A stretch of DNA of 64,000 nt from Roseovarius aestuarii (GTDB lineage: Bacteria > Pseudomonadota > Alphaproteobacteria > Rhodobacterales > Rhodobacteraceae). The translations under genes were made by a program, and so were the position numbers. The notes beneath the pieces were generated by a model. That model had not been told where the DNA came from and did no database searches. It saw only the letters and a list, made by a program, of their open reading frames with translations. The stretch spans positions 1 through 64,000 of the forward strand of contig NZ_JAIMIB010000005.1 of the NCBI RefSeq assembly GCF_019966515.1, written 5' to 3'. The first letter of the stretch is position 1, and each line of letters starts with the position of its first letter. Below are positions 35,670 to 44,391 of this stretch, piece by piece.

Positions 35670-37718
35670 TTACGCGGACGGCTTGAAGCAGAACGACTGG
35701 CTGACACGCCGCGACCTGTGACGGCCGCTGATGCCATAGCCGTTTGACGCCGGGTTGAAGCGACCCACATGTGCCCGGTCCGTAGCCTGTAGCGTCACCG
35801 TATATCCACATTCGATCGGCGGGTTACCCCCGGTCGCATCGCGGTGTGCCGCCGACAGGTTGAAGCGCGCCAGCAGGATGTTCGATCCCGCAGGCAGTGT
35901 ACCCTGATCCTGCAGCTCCGGACGTGTCCGGTAGCCGCGTGTCAGTGTCAGCGGTGCAAAAGGTGCCGGTACGGTCGGCCGCGTCGTCACCGGCACCGTG
36001 GTCTCAAGCCCGACCTCGCCACCGGTCCATGTCAGGCTGAGATGATCGAAATGTGCGTCGAAAACCTCGCCATGCACGTCGATCACCGTATCCGCGCCAC
36101 CGCCCACAACTTCGCACTGATTGCCGAACGGTACGCCCGCGCCCAGATCGTGCAGGGCGATTACCGGATCATTCGGTGCCTTGTTGTCGAGCCGCACTCG
36201 AACCCAAGCTGATGATGTCTCGGTCCCGGGTGTGCCGATCTCCCGCAGCACAATACGAATGCGCGCCGTTGTGCTGTCAAGTGACCCGGATTTCCAGAAC
36301 GCAAGCGACGGGTCATTAGCACAGCCATGCACTGCCGGGCGCCAGTAATCGGTCAGGCGATACCAGCCGGTATCCGTTGGTGAATAATCGGTGGAAGCAT
36401 AGGGGTCGGAGGGCGACCCGCAGGGCGCAGTGTCGCGCAGCCAGCCATCCGACAGCGGATGTCTGACCGGTACGGGTGTCACCCCGCCTTCCTCCAGCAC
36501 CTCAACCCTGAACTCATGCGTCGTGTATTCCGAGCATGCCCAATTCGGCACAGACCCTTCAACCCTCAGATCACCGCCAAACGGGCGATCACCATCGGCA
36601 TTGCCCGCGCCATCCAGCACGCCGACATCGAACATGCCGGCAAAGGGATCAGCCGCCGGGTTTGTCTGACGGATGCGGGATATCTGCACCTCGCTGATAC
36701 GGGTGATGAAAAAGTCGCAGCGGTCTACCACAGGTCCTCCGTTTGCGGCCAACGCGTCCAGACCCATATCGGAATCCAACGGTTCGAGCGAACCGATAAG
36801 ATCCTTATTTCGCAGGAAAATACCTGGCCCGACCACGAGGGCGTCACCGTCAGAAAACGTCTTGTCTCGCGCCTGGATTTCAGTCGACAGCAACTCGATC
36901 GGAACATTTTCAATCGGATCCATTGCAGGCGTGTAGGCGTCCAAGCCGTAATCCACACCCTTGTCCGGAAGGCCGGACGGCAATAGCGGCAGCAGATCAT
37001 TATTTGATCGCACGATGGTCCCGGTCTTGGCCGACAGCAGATCACCATCCAGAAACTGCGGTTTCTGAACGCTGGGTGGTGTTCCCTCGGTCGAAAACAG
37101 GATGTCCGTGTTCGTGCCTTCCAGAATCTGGATCAGGATGTCGGGATTGTCCCGCAGTTGGTCAACATCCGTGCCGTCCAGCTTTGCCAGCAATTCACGT
37201 TTTTCGCCCGGCGCGCCTTCGATATGAACGGCATCAAGACCCAGATTAAGGCTCCGTGGCAGATTGAACTGCACCAGCAAAGCATTGTTGGGCACAACCG
37301 ACCCATTGCTGAACAGCAAATCACCTGCTGTAAATTGCCCGGACCCGTTGACGGAATCTATCTCGGTCGAGAACGCCGCGAACACGGTTGAGCGGTCGAT
37401 CTCGATTTTCTCCAACGCATCAAGCCCGTGATCGAACTCGTTGGTATCAAACACGAACAGAAGCTCTTCATTGCGCGCGCAGATCGAGGTGCCGACGCCG
37501 GTTTCGAATGTCAGCAGGTCACCGTCCGATACCACCGGACCGCCCGGCAATTGCGGACCTTGCGACAAGAAGTCTTCAGACGTCGAAAACCAGAGCCCCT
37601 CACATTTGGCCAGGTTGATATTCTGCGCCTGGGCGGACTGCACCGCAGATAGCAGAAGGGCCGAGGCCATTGCCGAGGCGACAAAGACCAATCGACCCGA
37701 AAAATCGGGTAAAATCAT
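35670..37718 (-). CDS. Secreted protein with four internal repeats, unknown function
   Basis: Unrecognised 682-residue protein. A signal peptide (LVFVASAMASALLLS... cleavage likely after AQA at about 32) sends it to the periplasm or outside. Residues 43-345 contain four degenerate units, each with F/L-S-T-E, then DGDLL or GDLL, then N-x-x-LL, and finally GLDA; copies start near 44, 116, 208 and 289. The C-terminal half is beta-rich, with TSSAWVRVRLDNKAP. GGAG eight bases before ATG 37718 fixes the start; an upstream frame has no ribosome site. It is transcribed alone and has its own terminator. Confidence 0.68.
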   Translation of the reverse strand: MILPDFSGRLVFVASAMASALLLSAVQSAQAQNINLAKCEGLWFSTSEDFLSQGPQLPGGPVVSDGDLLTFETGVGTSICARNEELLFVFDTNEFDHGLDALEKIEIDRSTVFAAFSTEIDSVNGSGQFTAGDLLFSNGSVVPNNALLVQFNLPRSLNLGLDAVHIEGAPGEKRELLAKLDGTDVDQLRDNPDILIQILEGTNTDILFSTEGTPPSVQKPQFLDGDLLSAKTGTIVRSNNDLLPLLPSGLPDKGVDYGLDAYTPAMDPIENVPIELLSTEIQARDKTFSDGDALVVGPGIFLRNKDLIGSLEPLDSDMGLDALAANGGPVVDRCDFFITRISEVQISRIRQTNPAADPFAGMFDVGVLDGAGNADGDRPFGGDLRVEGSVPNWACSEYTTHEFRVEVLEEGGVTPVPVRHPLSDGWLRDTAPCGSPSDPYASTDYSPTDTGWYRLTDYWRPAVHGCANDPSLAFWKSGSLDSTTARIRIVLREIGTPGTETSSAWVRVRLDNKAPNDPVIALHDLGAGVPFGNQCEVVGGGADTVIDVHGEVFDAHFDHLSLTWTGGEVGLETTVPVTTRPTVPAPFAPLTLTRGYRTRPELQDQGTLPAGSNILLARFNLSAAHRDATGGNPPIECGYTVTLQATDRAHVGRFNPASNGYGISGRHRSRRVSQSFCFKPSA

Positions 37719-38011
37719 TCTATTTCTCCACAAATTGGGGCGCCCGGAAATTGGTCGGGCCTGATATCGGCGGAACAATTTTCGCCGAACAATTCAACTT
37801 TAACACGAAAAACCCAGAGGCCGGAGTGTGGAATACCTTACCTGCCCTGATCTCAGGCCGCCCAAACGAACAGCACCGTGATCGCACAAAATCACCGAAA
37901 CATTGACAACGCTCCAATTATTACCGAAATTCTGGCCATGGGGCCGATATGCGACTGCCCCGTGAGGCGCCAGCCCAAAGTCGCATCCACTGTTTTGCCA
38001 GAGGATGTGCC

Positions 38012-38824
38012 ATGCCTGCTCTTAATGAAATTACCCCGCAACAATTGCTGCGACTGATTGGAACGCCCGACTGTCCAGTCATTGTCGACATCAGCATCGA
38101 CCCGGATTTCGAGGCTGATCCCTATCTCATTCCCGGCGCGTTCCGCCACCCCCACACCGAAACATCCGCCCTGATCAAGCGCTTAAACGGCAGGAATTGC
38201 GTTGTTGTCTGCCAGAAAGGCATCAAGTTGAGCCAGGGTATGGCTGCGCTGCTTCGCAGTGAAGGGCTAAAAGCTGAATATCTCTCAGGTGGGAATTACG
38301 GTTGGCGCGACACACCCGCTGCGCCGCGTCTTCCAGCATCTGCTCTGCCCGCCCCTGTTGGTGACAGCACGCTTTGGGTGACGCGTCACCGGCCCAAGAT
38401 CGACCGGATCGCCTGCCCTTGGCTGATCCGGCGTTTTGTCGATCCCGCTGCCCGTTTCTTGTTTGTCTCACCCGCCGAGGTCGAAGGGGTCGCAGAGCGT
38501 TACGCGGCGATCCCGTTTGATATCGAAGGCGTATTCTGGTCACATCGGGGGGAACGATGCACCTTCGATACCATGCTCGAAGAATTTGCCCTTCAGACCG
38601 AAGCGCTTTCGCGTTTGGCGACCGTGGTTCGGGGCGCCGACACCAACCGCCACGACCTGACACCGCAATCGGCGGGGCTGCTGGCCCTGTCCGTCGGCTT
38701 GTCCCGTCAGTACCGGGATGACACGGAACAGCTTGAGGCGGGATTGGCATTATACGACGCCCTGTACCGCTGGGCGCGCGATGGCTATGACGAGGGTCAC
38801 AACTGGCCCACGGCAAAAAGCTGA
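38012..38824 (+). CDS. Rhodanese-ChrB-type chromate resistance protein
   Basis: Protein of 270 residues. Residues 1-100 form a rhodanese-like domain with the Cys loop VVVCQKGIKLSQG. The rest matches the chromate-resistance (ChrB C-terminal) domain: LWVTRHRPKIDRIACPWLIRRFVDP, GERCTFDTMLEEF, and RGADTNRH. ChrB-type proteins take part in chromate resistance and sometimes in regulation of chrA. AGAGGA six bases before ATG 38012 fixes the start. It ends five bases before chrA, so the two are an operon. The N-terminal rhodanese replaces the usual ChrB N-terminal region. Confidence 0.85.
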   Translation: MPALNEITPQQLLRLIGTPDCPVIVDISIDPDFEADPYLIPGAFRHPHTETSALIKRLNGRNCVVVCQKGIKLSQGMAALLRSEGLKAEYLSGGNYGWRDTPAAPRLPASALPAPVGDSTLWVTRHRPKIDRIACPWLIRRFVDPAARFLFVSPAEVEGVAERYAAIPFDIEGVFWSHRGERCTFDTMLEEFALQTEALSRLATVVRGADTNRHDLTPQSAGLLALSVGLSRQYRDDTEQLEAGLALYDALYRWARDGYDEGHNWPTAKS

Positions 38825-38829
38825 CGCCC

Positions 38830-40083
38830 ATGCAAAACCCTACATTGTCTGAGTTGTTTCGCGTCTTTGGCCGCATTGGCTTGATGTCCTTTGGTGGGCC
38901 TGCCGCGCAAATCTCTTTGATGCACACCGAGTTGGTCGATCGCCACAAATGGTTGAACGAGCAACAGTTTTTGGGTGCACTATCCTTCTGCATGTTGCTG
39001 CCCGGCCCCGAGGCTATGCAACTGGCGACCTATTCCGGCTGGCGTTTGCACGGCATTCGCGGCGGGCTGCTTGCAGGGCTTCTTTTTGTACTGCCCGGCG
39101 CGTTTGTCATCCTTTGCCTCGCCATCGGCTACTCGTTCTACGGTGACCTGCCCCTGGTACAGGCGGTATTTGTCGGCATTCAGGCCGCCGTCGTGGCGAT
39201 CGTCATCAAGGCGCTGATGAACCTCTCGCGCAAAGCGCTTGCCGGCTGGGACAGCTGGATGCTCGCCTTTCTGGGGTTTGCCGCGATCTTTGTCTTCTCG
39301 GTGCCGTTTCCTGCCATCATCGCGATTGCCGCGCTCTGGGGATTTGCCAAAACGTCCACCCCTACGCCCGAGCTTCATCCCGTCAGCCCGCCCAAAGCGG
39401 CGTTATCGGCAACACTGGTCACAGTAATGATCTGGGGCGCGCTCTGGATTGCGCCGCTTGCCCTGCTCTATCTGACCGGGGCGACATTCCTGACCCAGTT
39501 GGGACTGTTCTTCAGCAAACTGGCGGTGGTCACCTTCGGCGGGGCTTACGCGGTGCTGGCCTACATGACACAGTCCGTCGTCGACACTCATGGCTGGCTG
39601 ACCACGGCGCAGATGATTGATGCCTTAGGACTGGCCGAAACCACACCCGGCCCGCTTATTCTGGTGACCGAGTTCGTGGGCTTTCTGGCCGGGTTTCAGC
39701 AAGGCGGAATCGCATTAGCGCTAATCGCTGGTGCGCTGACCCTCTGGATGACATTCACACCCTGCTTCTTGTGGATATTCGCCGGAGCGCCTTATGTTGA
39801 AAATATCCTTGCCCGGCCCCGGCTAAAAGGCGCGTTTGCCGCGATTTCAGCCGTAGTGGTCGGCGTCATCCTCAACCTGTCGGTCTGGTTTGCCCTGCAT
39901 GTTCTCTTTTCCTCGGTCTCGCGTGGCCGCTTCGGACCGATGCCTGATCCCGGCAGTTTCTCGGTGCTCAGCGCCGGTTTTGTCGCGCTTGCCTGCCTGC
40001 TTTTCCTGGTACTGCGCCTGCCGATGCTGACCGTGCTCGCGCTTACGGCTGGCACCGCGGGATTGTTGCATTTTTTCGCCTGA
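38830..40083 (+). CDS. chrA: Chromate efflux transporter ChrA (long form)
   Basis: Inner-membrane protein of 417 residues made of two homologous CHR domains. The first has FGRIGLMSFGGPAAQISLMH, and the second FFSKLAVVTFGGAYAVLAYM with GLAETTPGPLILVTEFVGF. About ten membrane helices are visible. Long-chain ChrA proteins export chromate; some transport other oxyanions. It directly follows the rhodanese-ChrB gene. Confidence 0.92.
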   Translation: MQNPTLSELFRVFGRIGLMSFGGPAAQISLMHTELVDRHKWLNEQQFLGALSFCMLLPGPEAMQLATYSGWRLHGIRGGLLAGLLFVLPGAFVILCLAIGYSFYGDLPLVQAVFVGIQAAVVAIVIKALMNLSRKALAGWDSWMLAFLGFAAIFVFSVPFPAIIAIAALWGFAKTSTPTPELHPVSPPKAALSATLVTVMIWGALWIAPLALLYLTGATFLTQLGLFFSKLAVVTFGGAYAVLAYMTQSVVDTHGWLTTAQMIDALGLAETTPGPLILVTEFVGFLAGFQQGGIALALIAGALTLWMTFTPCFLWIFAGAPYVENILARPRLKGAFAAISAVVVGVILNLSVWFALHVLFSSVSRGRFGPMPDPGSFSVLSAGFVALACLLFLVLRLPMLTVLALTAGTAGLLHFFA

Positions 40084-40154
40084 GGGCACGTACGGTGGGT
40101 CTTTTGTTTTGATAAGAATCCCCTATGCTGAAGAACAGCCAGCCGGGGAAGCAC

Positions 40155-40622
40155 ATGTCTCGTTCTATCGATTATGGAAACCTGATGCACCGGGCCATGC
40201 GTGGCCTGATACAGGATGTGCTGAATGACGTGCGCGACAACGGATTGCCGGGGGCGCATCATTTCTTCATCACCTTCGACACGACCCATCCCGACGCGCG
40301 CCTCGCCGACTGGCTGAGAGAGCGTTATCCAAGCGAAATGACCGTTGTCATGCAGCATTGGTTCGATGATCTGGAAGTGACCGATGCGGGCTTTTCGGTG
40401 ACGCTGAATTTCGGCGATGCACCGGAAAATCTCTACGTGCCCTATGACGCGATCGAAACCTTCGTCGATCCCTCGGTGGAATTCGGATTGCGGTTCGAGA
40501 CACAGGAAGATGACGAGGATGACGGATCGGAGGCCGACGCTGACGAAATTGCCAGCGAAGATCACGCCGAAGACGAAAAACCAGAGGCGGATGTCGTAAG
40601 CCTGGACAGTTTTCGCAAGTGA
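40155..40622 (+). CDS. sspB: ClpXP protease adaptor SspB, alphaproteobacterial type
   Basis: Protein of 155 residues. The folded core (about 1-115) starts with IDYGNLMHRAMRGLIQDVL and contains HHFFITFDTTHPDARLADWL, VVMQHWFDDLEV and FSVTLNFGDAPENLYVPYDAI, the alpha-SspB substrate-binding fold. A disordered acidic linker leads to a C-terminal ClpX-binding tail (VVSLDSFRK). SspB delivers tmRNA-tagged proteins to ClpXP. GGGGAA eight bases upstream of ATG 40155 supports the start. The tmRNA gene is 4.6 kb upstream. Confidence 0.9.
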   Translation: MSRSIDYGNLMHRAMRGLIQDVLNDVRDNGLPGAHHFFITFDTTHPDARLADWLRERYPSEMTVVMQHWFDDLEVTDAGFSVTLNFGDAPENLYVPYDAIETFVDPSVEFGLRFETQEDDEDDGSEADADEIASEDHAEDEKPEADVVSLDSFRK

Positions 40623-40689
40623 TTTTCGCCACTCCAACCTGATTTTCCTGAATTTTCAACGAATACACTGGCGTAGACACCTTGTTGCA

Positions 40690-40717
40690 TTGAACTTTCC
40701 TGTTTCTCGGGTATGAC
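40690..40717 (+). promoter_or_regulatory. Putative promoter of fumC
   Basis: TTGAAC (40690-40695) and TATGAC (40712-40717) are 16 bases apart, 30 bases before the fumC ATG. The next bases hold the ribosome site GAAGGAGAG. Confidence 0.5.
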
Positions 40718-40746
40718 GTTTGCAACACTTGAAGGAGAGCCCAGAC

Positions 40747-42138
40747 ATGTTCCAAACCCGCACCGAAACCGACAGTTTTGGCCCGCTCGAAGTTCCTGCG
40801 GATAAATATTGGGGCGCTCAAACGCAACGCTCGATCATGAACTTCCCGATCGGTTGGGAAAAGCAACCTGTGGCCGTTGTCCGCGCCCTCGGGGTGATCA
40901 AGAAAGCCTGCGCGCAGGCGAACATCGAATTGGGCAAACTGGACAAGGAACGCGGCGAGGCCATCGTTCAGGCCGCAGGCGAAGTTGTCGACGGCAAGCT
41001 CGATGACAATTTCCCTCTGGTGGTCTGGCAAACCGGATCCGGCACCCAATCCAATATGAACGCCAATGAGGTGATCGCCAATCGCGCGATTGAAATTCTG
41101 GGCGGTCAGATCGGGTCCAAAGACCCTGTTCATCCGAATGATCACTGCAATATGGGGCAATCCTCGAACGATACGTTCCCTACCGCCATGCATATCTCGA
41201 CCGCGATGACGGCGCATGATGTGCTGCTGCCCGGTCTGGCGAAGTTGCACGCGGCGCTTGAACAAAAAGTCCGGCAATTCGACGGTATCATCAAGATCGG
41301 TCGCACCCATACACAGGATGCGACACCGCTGACGCTAAGCCAGGAATTCTCGGGCTATACCCATCAGGTCGCCATGGGGATCGCACGGGTGAAATCTGCC
41401 CTGGGAAGGATTTATGAACTGGCGCAGGGCGGCACCGCGGTTGGCACCGGGCTGAATACCACCAAAGGGTGGGACACGATGGTCGCTGCCAACATGGCCG
41501 AAATTACCAGCCTTCCCTTCGTGACCGCACCCAACAAATTCGAGGCTCTGGCCGCCCATGACGCGATGGTGGAAATGTCCGGCGCGCTAAAGACCGTTGC
41601 GGTCTCACTATTTAAAATCGCCAATGATATCCGGTTGTTGGGATCAGGCCCGCGCTGCGGATTGGGCGAGCTGGTGCTGCCCGAAAACGAACCTGGTTCT
41701 TCGATTATGCCGGGCAAGGTCAATCCAACCCAGTGCGAGGCGCTGACTCAGGTCTGCGCCCATGTCATGGGCAACGACGCAGCGGTGGGTTTTGCCGGGT
41801 CTCAGGGGCATTTCGAATTGAATGTCTACAAGCCGATGATGGCCTATAACGTCTTGCAATCCATGCAGCTCTTGGGGGATGCGTCGTCTGCTTTCACCGA
41901 TAATCTGGTAGACGGGCTCAGAGCCGATGAGGTTCGAATCGACAAGCTGATGCGCGAGTCACTGATGCTGGTTACGGCACTTGCCCCTGAGATCGGGTAT
42001 GATAACGCCACCAAGGTCGCCAAGACTGCACACATGAACGGCACCACTTTGAAAGAAGAAGCCATTTCGCTGGGCTTCGTGGACGAAGAAACATTTGATC
42101 GGGTGGTACGTCCGGAAAACATGGTTGGTCCCAAGTAA
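40747..42138 (+). CDS. fumC: Fumarate hydratase, class II
   Basis: Iron-independent fumarase of 463 residues that interconverts fumarate and malate in the citric-acid cycle. The superfamily signature [11 protein letters not shown] is intact, and [21 protein letters not shown] and [13 protein letters not shown] supply active-site residues. Length is normal for class II. GAAGGAGAG precedes ATG 40747. The stop overlaps the start of the next small gene by one base. Confidence 0.97.
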   Translation: MFQTRTETDSFGPLEVPADKYWGAQTQRSIMNFPIGWEKQPVAVVRALGVIKKACAQANIELGKLDKERGEAIVQAAGEVVDGKLDDNFPLVVWQTGSGTQSNMNANEVIANRAIEILGGQIGSKDPVHPNDHCNMGQSSNDTFPTAMHISTAMTAHDVLLPGLAKLHAALEQKVRQFDGIIKIGRTHTQDATPLTLSQEFSGYTHQVAMGIARVKSALGRIYELAQGGTAVGTGLNTTKGWDTMVAANMAEITSLPFVTAPNKFEALAAHDAMVEMSGALKTVAVSLFKIANDIRLLGSGPRCGLGELVLPENEPGSSIMPGKVNPTQCEALTQVCAHVMGNDAAVGFAGSQGHFELNVYKPMMAYNVLQSMQLLGDASSAFTDNLVDGLRADEVRIDKLMRESLMLVTALAPEIGYDNATKVAKTAHMNGTTLKEEAISLGFVDEETFDRVVRPENMVGPK

Positions 42139-42314
42139 TGGCGGAGCCGGTCAATCTGAACCGGTTCCGCAAGGCGAAAGCGCGAGCGGATCGCAAGGCT
42201 CAGGCCTCTGAGAACGCCGTGAAATTCGGTCGCACCAAAGCTGAAAAGGATCTGGAAAAGGCGCGAACAGACAAGGCCTGCGCAGAGATCGAACGACACA
42301 AGCTGGACGAATGA
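42138..42314 (+). CDS. DUF4169-family small protein
   Basis: A 58-residue, very basic and helical protein whose ATG shares its first base with the last base of the fumC stop. It reads [20 protein letters not shown] at the start, which matches the small family found after fumC in Rhodobacteraceae. Its stop overlaps the start of the RHH gene by four bases, so all three are translationally coupled. Function unknown; a nucleic-acid contact is suggested only by charge. Confidence 0.8.
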   Translation: MAEPVNLNRFRKAKARADRKAQASENAVKFGRTKAEKDLEKARTDKACAEIERHKLDE

Positions 42315-42529
42315 GCGGTCGGCCTGTCAAACATTCCCTGACGTTGCGCGGGCATCGCACCAGCGTTTCGCTGGAGGAAGAGTTTTGGCACGCCTTTCGC
42401 GAGATCGCCACGGAACAAGATAAACCAATCAACGTCTTAGCCGCCAAAATTGATGCAGATCGCGGACCAGATATCGGCCTTGCATCTGCCATTCGCCTTT
42501 ATGTGTTAAAGCATTTTCGCGATACGTGA
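42311..42529 (+). CDS. Ribbon-helix-helix domain protein
   Basis: Protein of 72 residues with a ribbon-helix-helix-like pattern: HSLTLRGHRTSVSLEEEFWHAFREIA, followed by a second helix with INVLAAKID. Such domains usually bind DNA as dimers; this stand-alone form is common after fumC in related genomes. ATG at 42311 overlaps the upstream TGA. Confidence 0.8.
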   Translation: MSGRPVKHSLTLRGHRTSVSLEEEFWHAFREIATEQDKPINVLAAKIDADRGPDIGLASAIRLYVLKHFRDT

Positions 42530-42600
42530 CCGTATGACTGCTTTGAGCACAATGCGGAACAAAGTCATTCGCTTTGCCATCGACGTCCCTTACGGAGAAT

Positions 42601-42918
42601 TCAAAGGAATTCCATTTGAACAATGGAAACTACAAGGAGCAGTAACATAATGATAATTGCAACCACACCAAGCTTCTTGGACCCCAAGTAATATTCCCCC
42701 AAGAGAACGACACATGAACAAGCTAACCAAGGAAGTATGAGAAAACTGGCAATATCTGGGAGGTCCCATTCTGCCAGCAAGATTGCATAAACAATTGCGG
42801 CCCCCGCGAATGCAACGATGCGAATAGAATTCCGCCAGACGGGGTGCCTTGGTCTTTCCTCTGAGCCGTAGATGCCGATGGCCACGAAGCTGAAAATTAG
42901 TTCTAGAGCTTCCGCCAT
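42601..42918 (-). CDS. Small membrane protein, unknown function
   Basis: Unrecognised 105-residue protein with about three membrane helices (near residues 31-47, 57-77 and 82-102) and a short basic loop. The region has lower GC than its neighbours, which may point to acquisition. ATG at 42918 follows AGAAGAC. No partner gene is evident. Confidence 0.5.
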   Translation of the reverse strand: MAEALELIFSFVAIGIYGSEERPRHPVWRNSIRIVAFAGAAIVYAILLAEWDLPDIASFLILPWLACSCVVLLGEYYLGSKKLGVVAIIIMLLLLVVSIVQMEFL

Positions 42919-43023
42919 GTCTTCTCGCGTGGTTTGATTAGTGTTCCTTATTTGTTGGTTTGCAATCTGTCCATTTTAAGGCTCGATTGGTCGAATAGTC
43001 CAAAAGTCCGCTTCGTCCGCTTT

Positions 43024-44391
43024 TCACCACTTATGGCGTGTCACGCGCAGCCAGATACCTTGTTTGCCTCTGACCGTGAGGTGCGCCACCGGCATCGCGG
43101 GTCTGTCCGGCACCAGATCGAAACGGTAGTCGCGTACCAGCATCGATAGAAGCAGCGGACCTTCGATCATCGCGAACCCCGCGCCGGGGCAGACGCGTTG
43201 GCCGGTTGAGAAAGGGATGTAGGCGGTGCGCAGGCAGGTTTTGCCATTCTCTGAGGAATAGCGGGCCGGATCGAACCCGTCGGGATTATCCCACAGCCTT
43301 TGATGCCGGTGCAGGTGCCAGGGGCTCAGCACGATCTGCGCGCCTTTGGGCACTTTGCGATCGCGAAACTCTTCAGGGCATGTCGCCTCGCGTACCATCA
43401 TCGGAACCGGTGGATAAAGCCGAAGTGTTTCCCGAAAAACATCCCGCGACACGCGCAATTTCGACAGGCCGGAAAACCCGAAATCGCCCGCAAATGCGGC
43501 CTCTGCCTCCTGCGCCATCCGCTCTTGCCACTCGGGATACATCGCCAGCAAATATAGCGCCCAGGCCAGCGCCGAGGCGCTGGTTTCGTGCCCTGCGAGG
43601 AAAAAGATGGCAACCTGATCAACCATCTCGTCGGTCGAAAAAGCATCACCCGTCTCTGGATCTGTTGTGGTCATGATCTTCGTGGCCAGATCGTCGGGCG
43701 CATCCCCTGAACGGATCTGCTCCATCCGCGTCTGGGTGAGCGCCGTGATCAGGGTGCGGATGTGTTTCGCGGTCGCCTTGGTCTGGGCTTTGTGAAACCG
43801 CGGAAACCAGCGCGGCAAGGGCAACAGCGCCCCAAGATTGACCACCGGTTGCGCCCGCTGATGGGCGCGAAAACTGTCAAAGACCTGCGCCGCAACCTCG
43901 TGTTCGATCGGGATTGAGAACAGCGTGCGAAAGATCACGTCGGCGGCAGCGTGACTGGTCTGCGCCTCGATTTCCAGCGACCCCCCCGTCGCATAGGGTT
44001 TCAGACGATCCACCGCCCCCTGTCCGGCGGCCAGCATGGCAGGAAAGGCATCGCGCAAGCGCCCCCCCTCAAAGGCAGGGTCAATGATACGGCGTTGACG
44101 CTTCCAGACCTCGCCATTGGTGACAAAGACCGAGTTGCCCAGAAGCGGCCTGAGGCCCTCGCGGATGCGGTCAGATTTCGGGAAATCATCCGGGCGCTGC
44201 TTGAGCACAAGGTCTATTAGCTCGGGCTGATTGCAAAGGTAGGACCGGAAGAACGGCGTTTTGAATTCCGCCATCCAGGCGCGATAGAGCCTTGCGGGCT
44301 GCGCCGATAGGATATCCTGTCGAAAAAGCTGCAGATAGCGCCAGAGCGAGACCTTGCCGTCGCGGTGGTTGGGTTTCGGCGGCAGGGTCAT
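43024..44391 (-). CDS. Cytochrome P450
   Basis: Heme monooxygenase of 455 residues. The heme ligand is Cys401 in FSTGQRVCPGAGF. The oxygen-binding I helix is AGHETS (about 266-271). The ExxR motif is ETLR (321-324). No membrane anchor is present, so it is soluble and needs separate redox partners, which are not in the window. Similarity to CYP102/fatty-acid-type patterns (DPARYS, RLYPPVP) suggests a hydrophobic substrate, but this is inference. Its start overlaps the stop of the upstream hydrolase-like gene (ATGA). Confidence 0.93.
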   Translation of the reverse strand: MTLPPKPNHRDGKVSLWRYLQLFRQDILSAQPARLYRAWMAEFKTPFFRSYLCNQPELIDLVLKQRPDDFPKSDRIREGLRPLLGNSVFVTNGEVWKRQRRIIDPAFEGGRLRDAFPAMLAAGQGAVDRLKPYATGGSLEIEAQTSHAAADVIFRTLFSIPIEHEVAAQVFDSFRAHQRAQPVVNLGALLPLPRWFPRFHKAQTKATAKHIRTLITALTQTRMEQIRSGDAPDDLATKIMTTTDPETGDAFSTDEMVDQVAIFFLAGHETSASALAWALYLLAMYPEWQERMAQEAEAAFAGDFGFSGLSKLRVSRDVFRETLRLYPPVPMMVREATCPEEFRDRKVPKGAQIVLSPWHLHRHQRLWDNPDGFDPARYSSENGKTCLRTAYIPFSTGQRVCPGAGFAMIEGPLLLSMLVRDYRFDLVPDRPAMPVAHLTVRGKQGIWLRVTRHKW

